Shown here one piece after another: positions 24,192 to 35,724 of a stretch of 64,000 nt of DNA. The position numbers were made by a program, and so were the translations under genes. This stretch comes from Castor canadensis (taxonomy: Eukaryota; Chordata; Mammalia; Rodentia; Castoridae): contig NC_133387.1 in assembly GCF_047511655.1 (NCBI RefSeq), positions 44,992,853 through 45,056,852 on the forward strand, written 5' to 3'. The notes below the pieces were generated by a model, which was not told the DNA's origin, made no database searches, and saw only the letters and a program-made list of their open reading frames with translations. Each line of letters starts with the position of its first letter. The stretch's first letter is position 1.

Positions 24192-24565
24192 ATCAAGGGC
24201 AAACACAACAAGGGGATTGGACTATGAACACATGATAAAAGTGAGAGCACACAAGGAAGGGGTGAGGATAGGTAAGACACCTAAAAAACTAGCTAGCATT
24301 TGTTGCCCTTAACGCAGAGAAACTAAAGCAGATACCTTAAAGCAACTGAGGCCAATAGGAAAAGGGGAACAGGTACTAGAGAAAAGGTTAGTTGAAAAAG
24401 AATTAACCTAGAAGGTAACACCCACACACAGGAAATCAATGTGAGTCAATGCCCTGTGTAGCTATCCTTATCTCAACCAGCAAAAACCCTTGTTCCTTCC
24501 TATTATTGCTTATACTCTCTCTACAACAAAATTAGAAATAAGGGCAAAATAGTTTCTGCTGGGTA

Positions 24566-24630
24566 TTGAGGGGGGGGAGAGGGAGGGGGCGGAGTGGGTG
24601 GTAAGGGAGGGGGTGGGGGCAGGGGGGAGA
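24566..24630 (+). repeat. G-rich tract in the L1 3'UTR
   Basis: A run of closely spaced G-blocks (GGGGGGGG, GAGGGAGGGGGCGG, GGGAGGGGGTGGGGGC). A polypurine, G-rich tract in this position is a known feature of mammalian L1 3'UTRs and can fold into G-quadruplexes. Confidence 0.8.
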
Positions 24631-24661
24631 AATGAACCAAGACTTGTATGCACATATGAAT

Positions 24662-24667
24662 AATAAA
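24662..24667 (+). terminator. L1 polyadenylation signal AATAAA
   Basis: AATAAA lies about 15 bp before the A-tail of the younger L1, consistent with its 3' end formation. Confidence 0.7.
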
Positions 24668-24681
24668 AGAAAAATGAAAAA

Positions 24682-24696
24682 AAAAAGATTGATAGT
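24682..24696. repeat. Target-site duplication, right copy (15 bp)
   Basis: A perfect copy of 21802-21816, directly after the A-tail. Confidence 0.85.
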
Positions 24697-26015
24697 AAAG
24701 TTGATTTGGAAACACAAAAAGGTTTTACAATACCTGACTTCAAATTATATTACAGAGCCTTAAGTAACAAAGACAGCATGGTATTGGCACAAAACAGACA
24801 GGTGGATCAATGGAATAGAATAGTAGATACAGAAATAAGCCCACACAGCTACAGTCATCTGATATTTGACAAAGACATCAAAAACTTAATTGTAGAAAAG
24901 ACAGTTTCTTCCAACAAATGGTATTGGAAAAACTGGGCTTCCATGTTTAGAAGACTGAAACTAGACTCTTTAAACAACAAAGGAACTAAGTATCAGAATC
25001 AAAAGAAAACCTATAAAATGGGAGAAAAATCTTTGCCCGTTTTTCTTCGATAAAGGATTAATATATAGAATATATGAAGAATCAAAAATGTAAATACCAA
25101 AAGAACACATAACCCAATTAATTAATGGGCAAATGAATTGAATAGAGAGTTTTCTAGAGAAGAGGCGCAAATGGCTAATAAGTACCTGAAGAAGTGTTCA
25201 ACATCCTAGCTATAAAAGAAATGGAAATGAAAACATTGAGATTCTGTCATGCCCCAGTCAGAATGTCTATCATCAAGAAAGCAAATAACAGCAAACGCTG
25301 GTGAGGATGCAGAGAAAAAAGAACTCTTATACACTACTGGTGAGAATGTAAAGTAGTGCAGACACTATGGAAATTAGTATTGAGGTTCCTCAAAAAACTA
25401 AAAATAGAACTACCATATGATCCCACTATATTGCTCCAGGGCTTACAGCCAAAGGAATGTAAGACAGCATACAATAGAGATACCTGTACAACTGTGTTTA
25501 TAGCAGCACTATTCATGATAGCCAAGCTATGGAATCAAACTTGGTGCCCATCAGTCAAAGAATGGATGAAGAAATTGTGGTGTATTTTTACAATGGAGTA
25601 TTATTCAACCATAAAGAAGAATAAAATTATGTCATTTGCAGGAAAATGAATGGAGCTAGAGAGCACAATGTTGAGTGAAAAAAGTCATAGTAAGAAAGAC
25701 AAATATTGCATGTTCTCTCTCATGTCTAGACCAAAAAAAGAGAATGACATGAATATAAAATGTTTGGGGAGGGAAACCATGGGGGGTGGGCAAAAGGATA
25801 GTGTAATGGGGGCAATGGTGATAGAAGTACTTATATTTGCATTCTGAAAATAGAATAATGAAACCCATCAAAAATTGGTTAAAAAGTGGGGAAGGAGAGG
25901 AAAAGAAAGAACAATAAAGTGGATAAATTTGATCTAAGTACATTACATGCATGTATACAAATATCACAGTGAGACCCTTTTGCACAACTAATATATGCCA
26001 ATTTTAAAAAGAAAA
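24697..26015 (+). mobile_element. Old L1, 3' part (ORF2 C-terminus and 3'UTR)
   Basis: It resumes exactly where the old L1 stopped at 21816. Frames at 24706-25053 and 25356-25649 give ORF2 C-terminal phrases ([52 protein letters not shown]) parallel to those in the younger L1 but diverged, with stops. A short deletion follows AAACACAAAAA near 24720. It ends around 26015 in an A-rich stretch. Confidence 0.8.
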
Positions 26016-26261
26016 GACAGACCGCTTTGCCCACTGAGTGAAGGAAATAAGTAGAGGAAAAAAAATTGAACCGAGGGTATGTCTAGACCAATTTACTCTC
26101 AGACATCTACAAGAAAGGAAAATTGTAAATTTTCCCAGATAGCATTCTGATTTTTTTGGTCTAAAGTAATTGATTTTAGTAAGGAATAAACAGCAAAGAA
26201 AGAGGAAATATCAATCTTAAGGGAATATTTTAATAGTCACAAAATCGTTAAAATGGGAATT
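26016..26261. other. No recognised feature
   Basis: A short AT-rich spacer between L1 pieces. Confidence 0.4.
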
Positions 26262-26325
26262 TCTTTCTTTTTTTTTCTTTATTTATTCATATGTACATAC
26301 ATTGTTTGGGTCTAGGAGGCAATCT
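26262..26325 (-). repeat. L1 3'-terminal tip, minus strand
   Basis: T-rich sequence then TTTATTCATATGTACATACA and TTGTTTGGGTC, the reverse complement of the L1 end CCAAACAATGTAT...ACAT..GA.TAAA seen at 26986-27035. It is a very short 5'-truncated insertion. Confidence 0.6.
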
Positions 26326-26489
26326 GTGCTGCATATGTGATACAATTATTTGAGCTGGGAACCAAATCACAGAAAATGATTTTGGGAGTAAGATAATATA
26401 TTAGGGAGCAAGTAGTATAAAAATTAATTGTGCCAATGTTGCTATAAACCTAAATTTGTTCTTAAAGTAAAGTTTATTAAATAAGAATA

Positions 26490-27045
26490 AAAATAGAGGA
26501 TGGAACTGGAGAACATCATTTTAAGTGAAGTTAGCCAGGCTCAGAGGCCAAAAATCACATGTTCTCCCTCATATGTGGATTATAGACCTAAAGCAAATGC
26601 AGTAATATTATTGGACATAGGTCACACCCTAAGGGGAGAACGCACACAGGAGGAATAGGGAAAGGAAAGGAAACCTAAAACTTGAATGTGGTTGATGTGC
26701 TCATTGTAGAGGAGTGAATACAGTAATCTTAAACTGGCTGAGGCCACTATGGGAATGGGACTATGAAGTAGTGAAGAGGTCTGGTAGAGATGAACCAGTG
26801 TACGTTGCCATACACAAATGCATGGAAGCAACACTAGGAATCTCTCTGTATAGCTGTCTTCATCTCAAACTAGAAAAAAATGCTATGTCTTTCTTGTTAT
26901 CTCTTATGTTTTTCTTCAACAATATCAGAGAACAAGAGGGTGGAACAGGTTCTGCCTGGTAGCAAGGAAGCAGGGAGGAGGTGGCCCAAACAATGTATAC
27001 ACATGTGAGTAAATGTGAAAACAATAAAATAAAAAAAAATAGAAA
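26490..27045 (+). mobile_element. L1 3' end fragment, 5'-truncated
   Basis: It starts in the ORF2 tail (GGATGGAACTGGAGAACATC) and continues through ATGTTCTCCCTCATATGTGG, matching 24150-24185 of the younger L1. It ends at ACAATGTATACACATGTGAG, AATAAA and an A-run at 27030-27045. Confidence 0.85.
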
Positions 27046-28744
27046 AGGAATAGAGCATGTGGAAAGGTCACTTCAATGAGAATTTGGTGAGGGGAAGGGA
27101 CTCATCCAGATATCATCAATGTCGCATTTCTTAAATTTTATCACTAACGATCATTTTCATTTCCTGATTATTTTGAATGTGTTTAATATTTCCAATTGCT
27201 TAGAAATAGGACAAATACCACCTTGATGTTTTTCTAACATGACGAAGGACATGAAAGAATGAGAAAATGCCTAAGTCATACTCTCTGGGCCAAGAAAGAC
27301 GATGAATCTCAGAAACCTCAGAGCACTGGAGCAAGTGCTAGAAATTCTACCATATCAAGTTTTATGCTGAAAAAAATGTAACAGCAAAATTATCCAAATC
27401 GGGTAAGAAGTTATTGGAATTCTCCCTTTTTGGTTGGTATGGTAGTTAAAACTGGGAGAAGCTTGTCAAGTGTTACGCTATACCCAATCTTGGTCCAGGC
27501 ATATCACTTTGATACACAGTTGAGCTCATGTGTGACCAGCCGTTTTTTTGTGTTTTTTTGCTCTTCATGCAAATAAAAATATCAGTGATACATAAATCAT
27601 AACAGACTTTGACTTCTTCTGAATGATCCTAGGAGCCTAAAATACAATCACTATTAAAATGGAGATTTGGGCACTAATACCTAAATCAACAAAGGTAATA
27701 TAGATTCTACTGTGGTAGGGTATTTTTAAAAAAATGAAAAAAATTCAAAAAAGATTTTCAAACTATCAGTCTTCTGGAGGATGGCAAACTGGTCCTCAGG
27801 TATTTGATGAATGCTAAAAAAGACTTCTAATAACTGTTCATTCAGCAAATATTTATTGAGTGCTTACCCTGGGCATGTCTAATAGTAATAACAAAAAAGT
27901 GTGCTATCCTTCTCTATAAAGACTTTACTACCCAACATCCTCAGAAGGACATGGATTCCAAGTTCCCTTTATCCAGCCACTGTGATTTTCCATGCTCTTT
28001 TATTTGGTGTGTGGTATGTTCAATCATGCACTAATTCTCAATCATCAGTTAGGGTTAAGTTTACAGTCTTCAGTCATAGCATATCGATTCTCTGAGTACA
28101 AAGCCACCTGCTTCATATAAATTGACAAAATTCAAGATTTTCTTTGGAGTCATTTATCCAATCAGCCATTGCCTAGAAAGGATAGGTGGCAAACCTTGAG
28201 TTTTACATTACAAGATGGAAGGGAATGGTAGGCAGGAATCTAATACTTTCACCCATTTCAATCAAAGCATCAAAAGCAGGAGGTCATCAGTCCATTTCTC
28301 CTTTTCAGGAATCACCCGTTTGCTTCTCAGAGGCATTATTCTGTATGAATAATAATTCTGCTTGCCTCAAGAAGGAGAGTTGATCTTCTCAAAAAATGCC
28401 ACTTCCTATGCTGTGTCCATGACTCGCAAAGGCGAAAACTGTTCCTAACATCCACAGGCTGATGGGTAAACACATGATTGTTCCATGGGAAATTCCAGTG
28501 TTACTTAACACCCATGAAAGTCTTCCAGTTCTTCCAAAGCTGCTTTGTGAGGAGGAGACAAGGAAGACGAGACTATTCATATGGATGCTCAATTATTTGT
28601 AATAATTGAGACTCTGGTCAAATAGACCTGAGGTAAAGTCTCATTCTGGCATTTTCTAGCCTTAGTGTGACAGTGGGAAAGTCAGTGAATTTTTCTCTGC
28701 CTCAATGTTTGCAAAATGTGAATTCTCTTTTTCTTTGAAAAGTT
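27046..28744. other. No gene; L2-like fragment near 27835-27960
   Basis: TTCAGCAAATATTTATTGAG at 27841 is the reversed 3' end of an L2 LINE. The rest is unrecognised. Confidence 0.45.
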
Positions 28745-29080
28745 TTTTTTGCTGTTCATTTAAAACTTTCTTTACATTTTTATTTTGAGATAACTGTAGA
28801 GTCACCTGCAATTGTAAGAAATACTGCAGAGACATTCTGTCTGTCCTTAGCTTAGTCTCCCCTAGTGGTAACATTCTGCAAGACAATAATATAGTATCAC
28901 AATCACGGTATTGACGTTGACAATCAAGGTACCGATCGTTTCCATCACCACAAAGATCCCTCATGTTGTTGTTTTATGAACACAGACACCTTCTTCCTTC
29001 TACCCCACCCTCCACCTCCCTCCTTATCCCTTGGTAGCTACTCACATGTTCTCCATTTCTGTAATCTTAAAACATGTACT
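28745..29080. repeat. Old L1 3'-UTR-like fragment
   Basis: TAACTGTAGAGTCACCTGCA, GTATCACAATCACGGTATTG and TTTCCATCACCACAAAGATC form a recognisable phrase series of old mammalian L1 3' regions. Confidence 0.6.
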
Positions 29081-29471
29081 TGCAGAGGACTAACTGAGGC
29101 AGTATGTATGAAGTGCTCATACAGTGTCTGGCACCTGCTAAGTTATTGGGAAATTCATAAACATTGAATGTTTTCCCAGGAAAGCTGATTTTAAGCAGTT
29201 ATAACATAAACATGATATTGCCTTCTCTGATAATCATGCTGTTCTCTGTCTTAAAGTCAGTCCATAGAGAAGTGTGCTTCTCAGTTGTCAAGGGGTCACA
29301 TGGCTTCTCGGAAGTATATTTTGCCCTGATAAATACTGATTTACTATCAACTGTAATCATAAACTTGAAAATAGAAAAATAGCCAATGGAACAACTTCAT
29401 TGACCTCCTTTCTTGGACAGAGATCTCAGAATACTGACCACTGTAAACTCTAACTACGGACCCAAGTTCAT

Positions 29472-30045
29472 TGTTCACCACTTGAAAAGTCCAATGAGTT
29501 CAGGACAAGTTGTTGGGGCAAGAAAAAAGATGTATTTGGAAAGCCAGCAAACCAAAGATGGAGGCATTTTACTTAGGGGTTGCAGGCACACGGCTTATAT
29601 ACTAAGTTTTAGGGAGGCATTACACATAGGCTGGCACCAGGGCAGTTCTAAATTCCAGGATAGTCACAAATGCCAGCTACTTTGCTTTTCTGATGCAAGG
29701 ATTACTGCTACCTGTATGAGTCACTGGAGATTCTGGGTTCTATAAATTTAAAGAAAAATTAGTAGTTAGAAAGTCTTATGACTTGTATCTCTTTAGTTCC
29801 TTTTCCCAGGAATAGGTAACACCTCAGTTATTCGTTAGGATACAAAAGGCATAGTTATTCAGAGAACAGAGGAAGAGAGTAAAAGGTCACTGTCCTCAAG
29901 AGAACAAGGGAAGAAAACTGAGAAGTAACTCATCAGCCAAGAGAGTGAAATGCCACTTTTCACAGAGGAACAGTTTTAGAGGTGACTTTGGTCTTAGGTG
30001 TCATCTATATCTGAGCTCGTGGGAGACTAATTTTGCTCAGCTATG
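29472..30045 (-). repeat. Probable solitary LTR, minus strand
   Basis: On the minus strand a TATATAAG box (complement near 29596) is followed by CCAAATACATC and then CTTGCCCCAACAACTTGTCC, the layout of an LTR promoter and R/U5 region. The likely terminus is TGAACA (+ strand TGTTCA at 29472). The far boundary is uncertain, and no second LTR or interior was found. Confidence 0.45.
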
Positions 30046-30386
30046 TGACCTCAAAATTAGTGATTTTAAAAATCAACAAAAAAGCAACTGGAGCTAGAGG
30101 ACTTACTTAGGTTTCCCTTTGTTATAAAAGTACCAGTTACAGTTTGAAAGTGTCTTGGCAAATAAATCTACTCCCACATTTCCTAAGTGGGAAAGTAAGG
30201 CTCCCATAGAAATTAAGGGCAGTTATAGGACTAAGCTACACCACTTTTTCACTACCCACTAAAATAAGCTTTTTATTATGAAAAAATTCAAAAACCACAG
30301 TAGAAAGCCTAGAATAATGAAACTCTACTCATCGTCCAACTTCCATAATTACCAAATTGTTACTCTTTTGAAAAAACAATTTTTAA

Positions 30387-31440
30387 AAAGCTTTTTTTAT
30401 TGTTGTGCTGGGTGGGGCACTGTGGCATTTATAGTATAACAAATATACCTTACTTGAATTCATCCCCTCCATCATTCTCCTTTATTTCCCCTCCCACCAT
30501 TCCTGGAATAGTGTTAACAGATAGCATTTTTCCATTTACATACATGTGTACACAGTATTTGCACTATATTCACCCTCCCATGCCCTTTCCTCACCTCCCC
30601 CCTCCCCCCACTGGTACCAATCCCCAAAGGCAGCACTGTTCTGCTCTCCTGTTCTCCTATTTTTTAAAAGAAAAAAAATGACATTTTCATTTGTTTAAGG
30701 TAGTTACACAGGGAGTTTCCTTGTGACATTTCTATGTATATATGTATTATAACCTGAATTGGTTCATTGCCTCTATTTTTCTTCTTTCTTAGTCCCTTTT
30801 TATGGTAGTTTCAACAAGTTAAAAAACTTTATATCCATTCTTGTTAGAAAGTACATCAACCATATTCACCTTCACTTCCTTCTTTTGCCCTCCCCCTCTC
30901 GTATGTGACCTCCCCTTAGCGTGACCAGTTTTTCAATAATGCAGTATTGGTATTAGGTCTACATTACACATATGAGAGAAAACGTGAATTTTGGCCTTCT
31001 GAGTCTGGCTAACTTCACTTAAGATGATGTTCTCCATTTCCATCCATTTATCTTCAAGTGGCAATTTTTCATTTTTCTTTGTGGCTGAGTAAAATTCCAT
31101 TGTATGTAAATACCACATTTACTTAATCCATTCATCTGTAGTAGGGTATCTTGGCTGTTTCCATAGTTAAGCTATTGTGAACAATGCTGCAATAAGCATG
31201 AGTGTACAGTTGCCTTTGGAGTAATCTTAGTCACATTCCTTCAGGTTTATCCCTAGAAGTAGAATTGCTGGATCATATGGCAGTTCTATTTTTAGTTTTT
31301 TGAGGAGCCTCCATACTGTTTTCCATAGTGGTTGCACTAATTTATATTTCCATCAGCAATGCATGAGGGTTCCTTTTTCCTCACATCCTTGCCAGCATTT
31401 GTTGTTGTTTGTGTTCTTGATGGTGAGGTGTAATCTTAAC
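30387..31440 (-). mobile_element. L1 3' end, minus strand, 5'-truncated
   Basis: The minus-strand frame 31118-30933 reads MWYLHTMEFYSATKKNEKLP and [20 protein letters not shown], the ORF2 C-terminal end. The 3'UTR then extends to 30387, with its C-rich part (complement of the L1 G-tract) near 30590-30610. The ORF2 remnant reaches to about 31437. It is opposite in orientation to the L1s at 15-27 kb. Confidence 0.85.
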
Positions 31441-31455
31441 ATGAAAAAACAATTA

Positions 31456-31550
31456 TTTTTTGAGACAGAGTCTCACAATTAACCTCAGACTGACCTGGAA
31501 ATTATCAGCCTCCTGAGTGCTGTGATTATAGGCATGTGCCACCACATTCA
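31456..31550 (-). repeat. B1-like SINE, minus strand
   Basis: TTTTTTGAGACAGAGTCTCA, CTCCTGAGTGCTGTGATTAT and AGGCATGTGCCACCACA are the reversed B1 monomer. It abuts the truncated 5' edge of the L1. Confidence 0.8.
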
Positions 31551-34500
31551 TTAAATTTTTTTTTTAACTCTGAGTCTGGTGTCATTTATGTTCCTTCACA
31601 GAACTGCTTAAAACCAAGAAGAAAATGCAGGCAAAGAAAAAAAAGTAGAAATTAAAAGAGAAAGACTAACAAAGGCAGATTGTCAATAAATGCCTAAACT
31701 TTAGAAAATTTGCTCAGTTTTTTTTTTTTTTCCAAGAGTGTGGAAAACACAGGCTTATTCTGAAAGGGCACTGTTCCTTTAAAGTGCTTACTGATCCCAC
31801 CCAGATATTGCACTCTGGCCAAATGCCTGACCACTCTTGTTTTAACCTAGTCTAATAAACATGAATAAAAGAATTTTTATTTCCCACAGAATAGACCAAT
31901 ATCAAATAGCTAACTGCAATCCTAGCAATAGTTTCTACTGTGGTCATTTACTGAACCAGGCTTTAATTGATGTTTGACAAACTGCGTAAGGTAAGACGTA
32001 CTGCTTTATTTTAATCACTTTAGTCAGATAGGCTCATCTAAGAACTGTGGACAGTGAGATGGTTTATATGCTCATTATGTAAAGAAAGTTTATCAAAAAT
32101 TTTTATCCTCTGTTATTACTTAAAATCAATTATTTGATGTCTGAATAATTACTAAATTGTATACAATTAAAATTGATTTTAAAGGACCCTTGGAATTTAT
32201 TTTTAATGTATATAGTCTACTAAATTGCATTCAAATGATGTTAATATCTTTTGGAACATTAAAAATTTGGAACAAGTTTCTAAAACTCAGGATTAATTAT
32301 AGAGTACTTTATAACTCAGCTAGTGGCAATTTTAATAAAGAATATTCTATCATTTTATCTTCATGTAGAAACAAATGAGATGCAAACTGTGAATAAACTT
32401 GGTAAACTCTACCAAAAAATAATTTTATTTCTGAAACATTATAAAAATAAAGTATGTTGGATTTATTGATCTCCATATTTGTCTGAAATAAATTTTAGGC
32501 AAAAGAGCAAAAATATAACATTTGGCTAAAGATCATCATTGTTTCCACATTTATAAAACTTAGTCCTGAAAACAGAGGCTTCCATTTCTTTCATGTAACT
32601 GACATTTTTCACTCCAGAAATCCATTTTGCTTGCACATGACATCTAAAAGACAGAAAGGTGAGAATTATTAAAAAAACAAAAACCAAAAAACCAGAGTCA
32701 GTGAAACAGCAGAATGGATAGAAGTGCGTGGGCTTAACAAGGCCACACTAATAAAGGAAAAAGAGTTTAGGAAGGCACTAGAACTAAAAGCTAGAGAAAG
32801 AAAAGCAGAAAGGTAGAAGATTATCCTCTAGATAATATAAGGAAACAAAAGGGAATGGCAAGTTTGGTTTGGGAGGGCTAGACAAAAACCTGTCAGAGCA
32901 AGTAATAATAAAATATGAGATATTGTGATTATTGCTAATAAATAAATTGTTAGTCACTATCATACACAGGAGTTCAGTTACAAATTCATGATTTCATGCC
33001 AAGAAAACTGTATGATCAGGTATTTAGCTTGTGAGAAAGTAAGTCTTTTTTTGAAGACAGTATTTTCAAAGCCCTAAGTGAAGCCTACGAATGAGAAGAC
33101 AGTGGTTTTCAGTATTCTGCATGGGAACTACCTTCTGTAGGTTTCTGAAGAATTGCTTGATGAGTAGCTTATAAAATCTCTCCTGTTCTCCATCTCTCAT
33201 TTCCAGAGCTTCTGAGATGTTCCTTTTGTTACGGATGTAACCAAAGAGAAAAATCATATGTAATACCAGGGGACATGGTGTTATTCCCTTTCCCCTCTGA
33301 GATCACAATAGCGCCTGTGTTTTTCTACATAGCCTTGTCTTTATACTAAACTTCAGAGTTAAAGTTGTAGATGCTTCATATTCTTCTCCTTGGTTAGCAA
33401 GGAGATTACTTGAGGAGGGACGTCTTTTGTGTGTTCTATGTCTTTAGCACACTTCTTGTTTGTTTTTTTTTAAATGCCTGTCAAGTTCACATTTTAGCAG
33501 GTAAAGGTCTAATCTGAAGATCAGTTGGTGCCCAGGCCAGCACAGATGCTTGCTCATACAGTAGCAAAGTTTTCTTAATAGAGTTTAGCATTATCTGAGA
33601 AGACGATTTCCTCAGATAATGGATGTGATCCATTGCTCTATTCCCAAGCCCACAGCTTTGCTTCTCTTTGGTGTTTCCCCATCTGGCATGTATGAAGGAA
33701 GTCAGTCTCTCATCTCATTCCTCACTGCCTTTGCGCATATCTCCATCTACTATTCAGAGTCTAGAAAACCATGCAAATTATTTCCCAGCTCACATTCCCT
33801 GAAGGCAAGGTGCAAAGAAGGAAAGTGCAATTCCTTTTCCACAACTTTTGAAGTCAACAGAGTTGAAACAGACAAGCATTTCAAAACAACGCTATATGTT
33901 GCTTTAAAATAAATTTTCTCATTTCCATTCTCTTGGGCATACGAGCTGGCAACACACCAAACATTTCTTGTCAAGGATTCTGTAGGTTTAAATGTGATGT
34001 GATGGGTGTATTGAACATGAGTGAGAATTTTACTACAGAATTAGAATTTTTACTGTTAATCTACCCAGAAAAATAGCTTCACAGTGCTGTTTGGAGAGTG
34101 CTTTCTGTTTTCATGACTGTTTCCTTCCATTAGTTCTTCACTGGAAGAACAATGTTGCTTTAAGCAAATCTAATGGTTTTGCTCTCACACTCCTTTGATT
34201 CATTGGATAGGCAGTTCCAAGTTAGAACTCTGGTGAAGACAAAGTTTCCAAAGCAAGAGTAGAAAACAGGAAGAGGATTCTATGGAAGCAGAGGGTAATT
34301 TAATTTCTAAAGACCTCAGAGTTCACTGAAGTGTATGTAGAATATTAAGACTGAAATGGCGGTAGTTTTCTACCATCCTGGAAAATGTTGGGTTTGTCAG
34401 GATTCAGTTACGATGAAAATGAGTGAAACAACCATGTAGCAATTTGAATTCACTCTGAAGAATTTAGAGAGGTCAATGCTGATGCTATGATTGAACTACA

Positions 34501-34771
34501 GTCCCCAAATAGAGTGGGAGTAAAATAAGAAATTTAGACTGTTTGACTATATGGAAATATTTACTAATAAGTATTTACTAATAAATGTTATGGTGGCATG
34601 ACTTACTTGGACTAGAAACTTAAAATTTCAATGTGAATATGTTTCTAGAAATGTGAATGAAAACAACTTTCTTCAGTCACATTCCAGCATTTGACTCTGC
34701 AAGCTTGAAATTAAAAAATAGCAAACATTATTTTTTATTAAAGTATTTATAACTGTTTTTTTTATTTCAAG
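31551..34771. other. Upstream flank or intron of COL28A1; no exon recognised
   Basis: AT-rich, with no CpG-rich island and no coding match. A noncoding first exon and promoter may lie here or farther left. The small frames (33619-33912 +, 33750-33974 -) shadow each other and show no domain. Confidence 0.5.
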
Positions 34772-34932
34772 GTGCTACCAGGCAGATGACTTTTTACCAT
34801 CTACCATAATGTGGAATAGAAATTTTGCCTTCTGTCTCCTGCTTTTGCCAGCTGTTATGAGTCAAACAGGATACGGACAAAGAAAGAAAGGACCAAAGTC
34901 CAATTTACTTGCAAGAAAAAACGACCAACTCG
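34772..34932 (+). CDS. COL28A1: COL28A1 exon with start codon and signal peptide
   Basis: The acceptor (TTTTTTTATTTCAAG) ends at 34771 and the donor GTAAAA starts at 34933. Positions 34772-34808 are 5'UTR and translation starts at ATG 34809, with an A at -3. The 124 coding nt end in phase 1, so residue 42 (Asp) is split with the next exon. The peptide begins [19 protein letters not shown], a typical signal peptide with hydrophobic core [11 protein letters not shown] and likely cleavage near residue 18. A basic stretch ([17 protein letters not shown]) follows, before the vWA domain. This start is preferred because it supplies the signal peptide expected of a secreted collagen. An out-of-frame upstream ATG at 34786 opens a 7-codon ORF that ends on the start codon. 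Because an acceptor precedes the 5'UTR, at least one upstream noncoding exon is likely. Confidence 0.87.
34786..34809 (+). promoter_or_regulatory. Seven-codon uORF overlapping the COL28A1 start codon
   Basis: ATG at 34786 opens MTFYHLP and stops at TAA 34807-34809. The final A of that stop is the first A of the COL28A1 ATG (TAATG). This is seen directly. Known biology: uORFs with overlapping or abutting stops can reduce or couple downstream initiation. Whether this one acts is unknown, and it matters only if the mature 5'UTR includes this segment, as the splice acceptor at 34771 implies. Confidence 0.5.
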
Positions 34933-35724
34933 GTAAAAAAGTCTTTAAAAATTATTAGTTTTAGACTGTTACTGAATTTGTAAAATAGCATTTGATGAAA
35001 ATAGCAAACCAGGCATATGTGACATCTTATTTTAATATAATTGTAATATGATAGTAATACACTTAAGTCCTCATCAGACATTTTAAAGCACTCGTACATT
35101 TATTATCTCATTTGAGCCCCACTTGTAAATTAGGCAGGACAGAGACTGCCACTTTCATATTATTGATAAAGAAATTGAGGTTCAAGTGGCACATTCAAGT
35201 CCATCAAACAAATTATCTAGAAACAAACAGAGCAAGGATTCAAACTTAAGTTTTCTGTTTTTAAAATAAGTTTCCCCTTACTCTTGGTATTACATATCTA
35301 TTCACTTTCTCCTTTGCTTTCAAGCAACTAATAAGACATAAAACCTGAGAATTACAGCACTATTTATTTACTTTTTAGACACTTTTGCCTAATGTTTGTT
35401 GAATTTTTAAAATGTGGTGCGCCCTCTTTTTCTCTTTTTACGTGGTTTTAACATTTAGAAAATGCTGAGACTATATGACATTATGTTTGCATTTGGCATT
35501 GTGTGATTTTTAGAGGAGAAAGGGATTCTTAGACTTGGAAAGAGATTTAGATTTTTACAGGTTAAGCCTTTTCTCTAAGGCAGTCTCTCCTCTTTCAAGA
35601 TGTCTCTTACACACAGTTCACTCCCTCTCAAAAACATGTCATACATGCTTCAAGGGTCTCTGTCTGCAATATTGTTTCATAAGTACAGATAGTTACATTG
35701 TCTTATCTTTTTGTTCCATTTCAG
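34933..35724 (+). other. COL28A1 intron (792 nt) with MIR fragment
   Basis: GT...AG intron between the signal-peptide and vWA exons. A reversed MIR-like segment lies at about 35085-35255 (CATTTATTATCTCATTTGAG; GATAAAGAAATTGAGGTTCA). Confidence 0.75.

Larger units (their letters stand above)
21817..24681 (+). mobile_element. Younger L1, 5'-truncated, nested in older L1
   Basis: It begins abruptly within ORF2 and runs through the reverse transcriptase, the C-terminal Cys-containing region, a 3'UTR with a G-rich tract, AATAAA (24662-24667) and a poly(A) tail. It is flanked by a 15-bp duplication and inserted in the same orientation as its host L1. The 5' truncation and A-tail are standard for target-primed reverse transcription. 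Long open segments show it is much younger than the surrounding L1, but it cannot encode full ORF2 and lacks ORF1, so it is dead. Confidence 0.9.

Noticed and set aside
1..34771. Exons of MIOS, which neighbours COL28A1 in human.
   Set aside because: No minus-strand coding segment of suitable length or motif was seen; it may lie left of the window.
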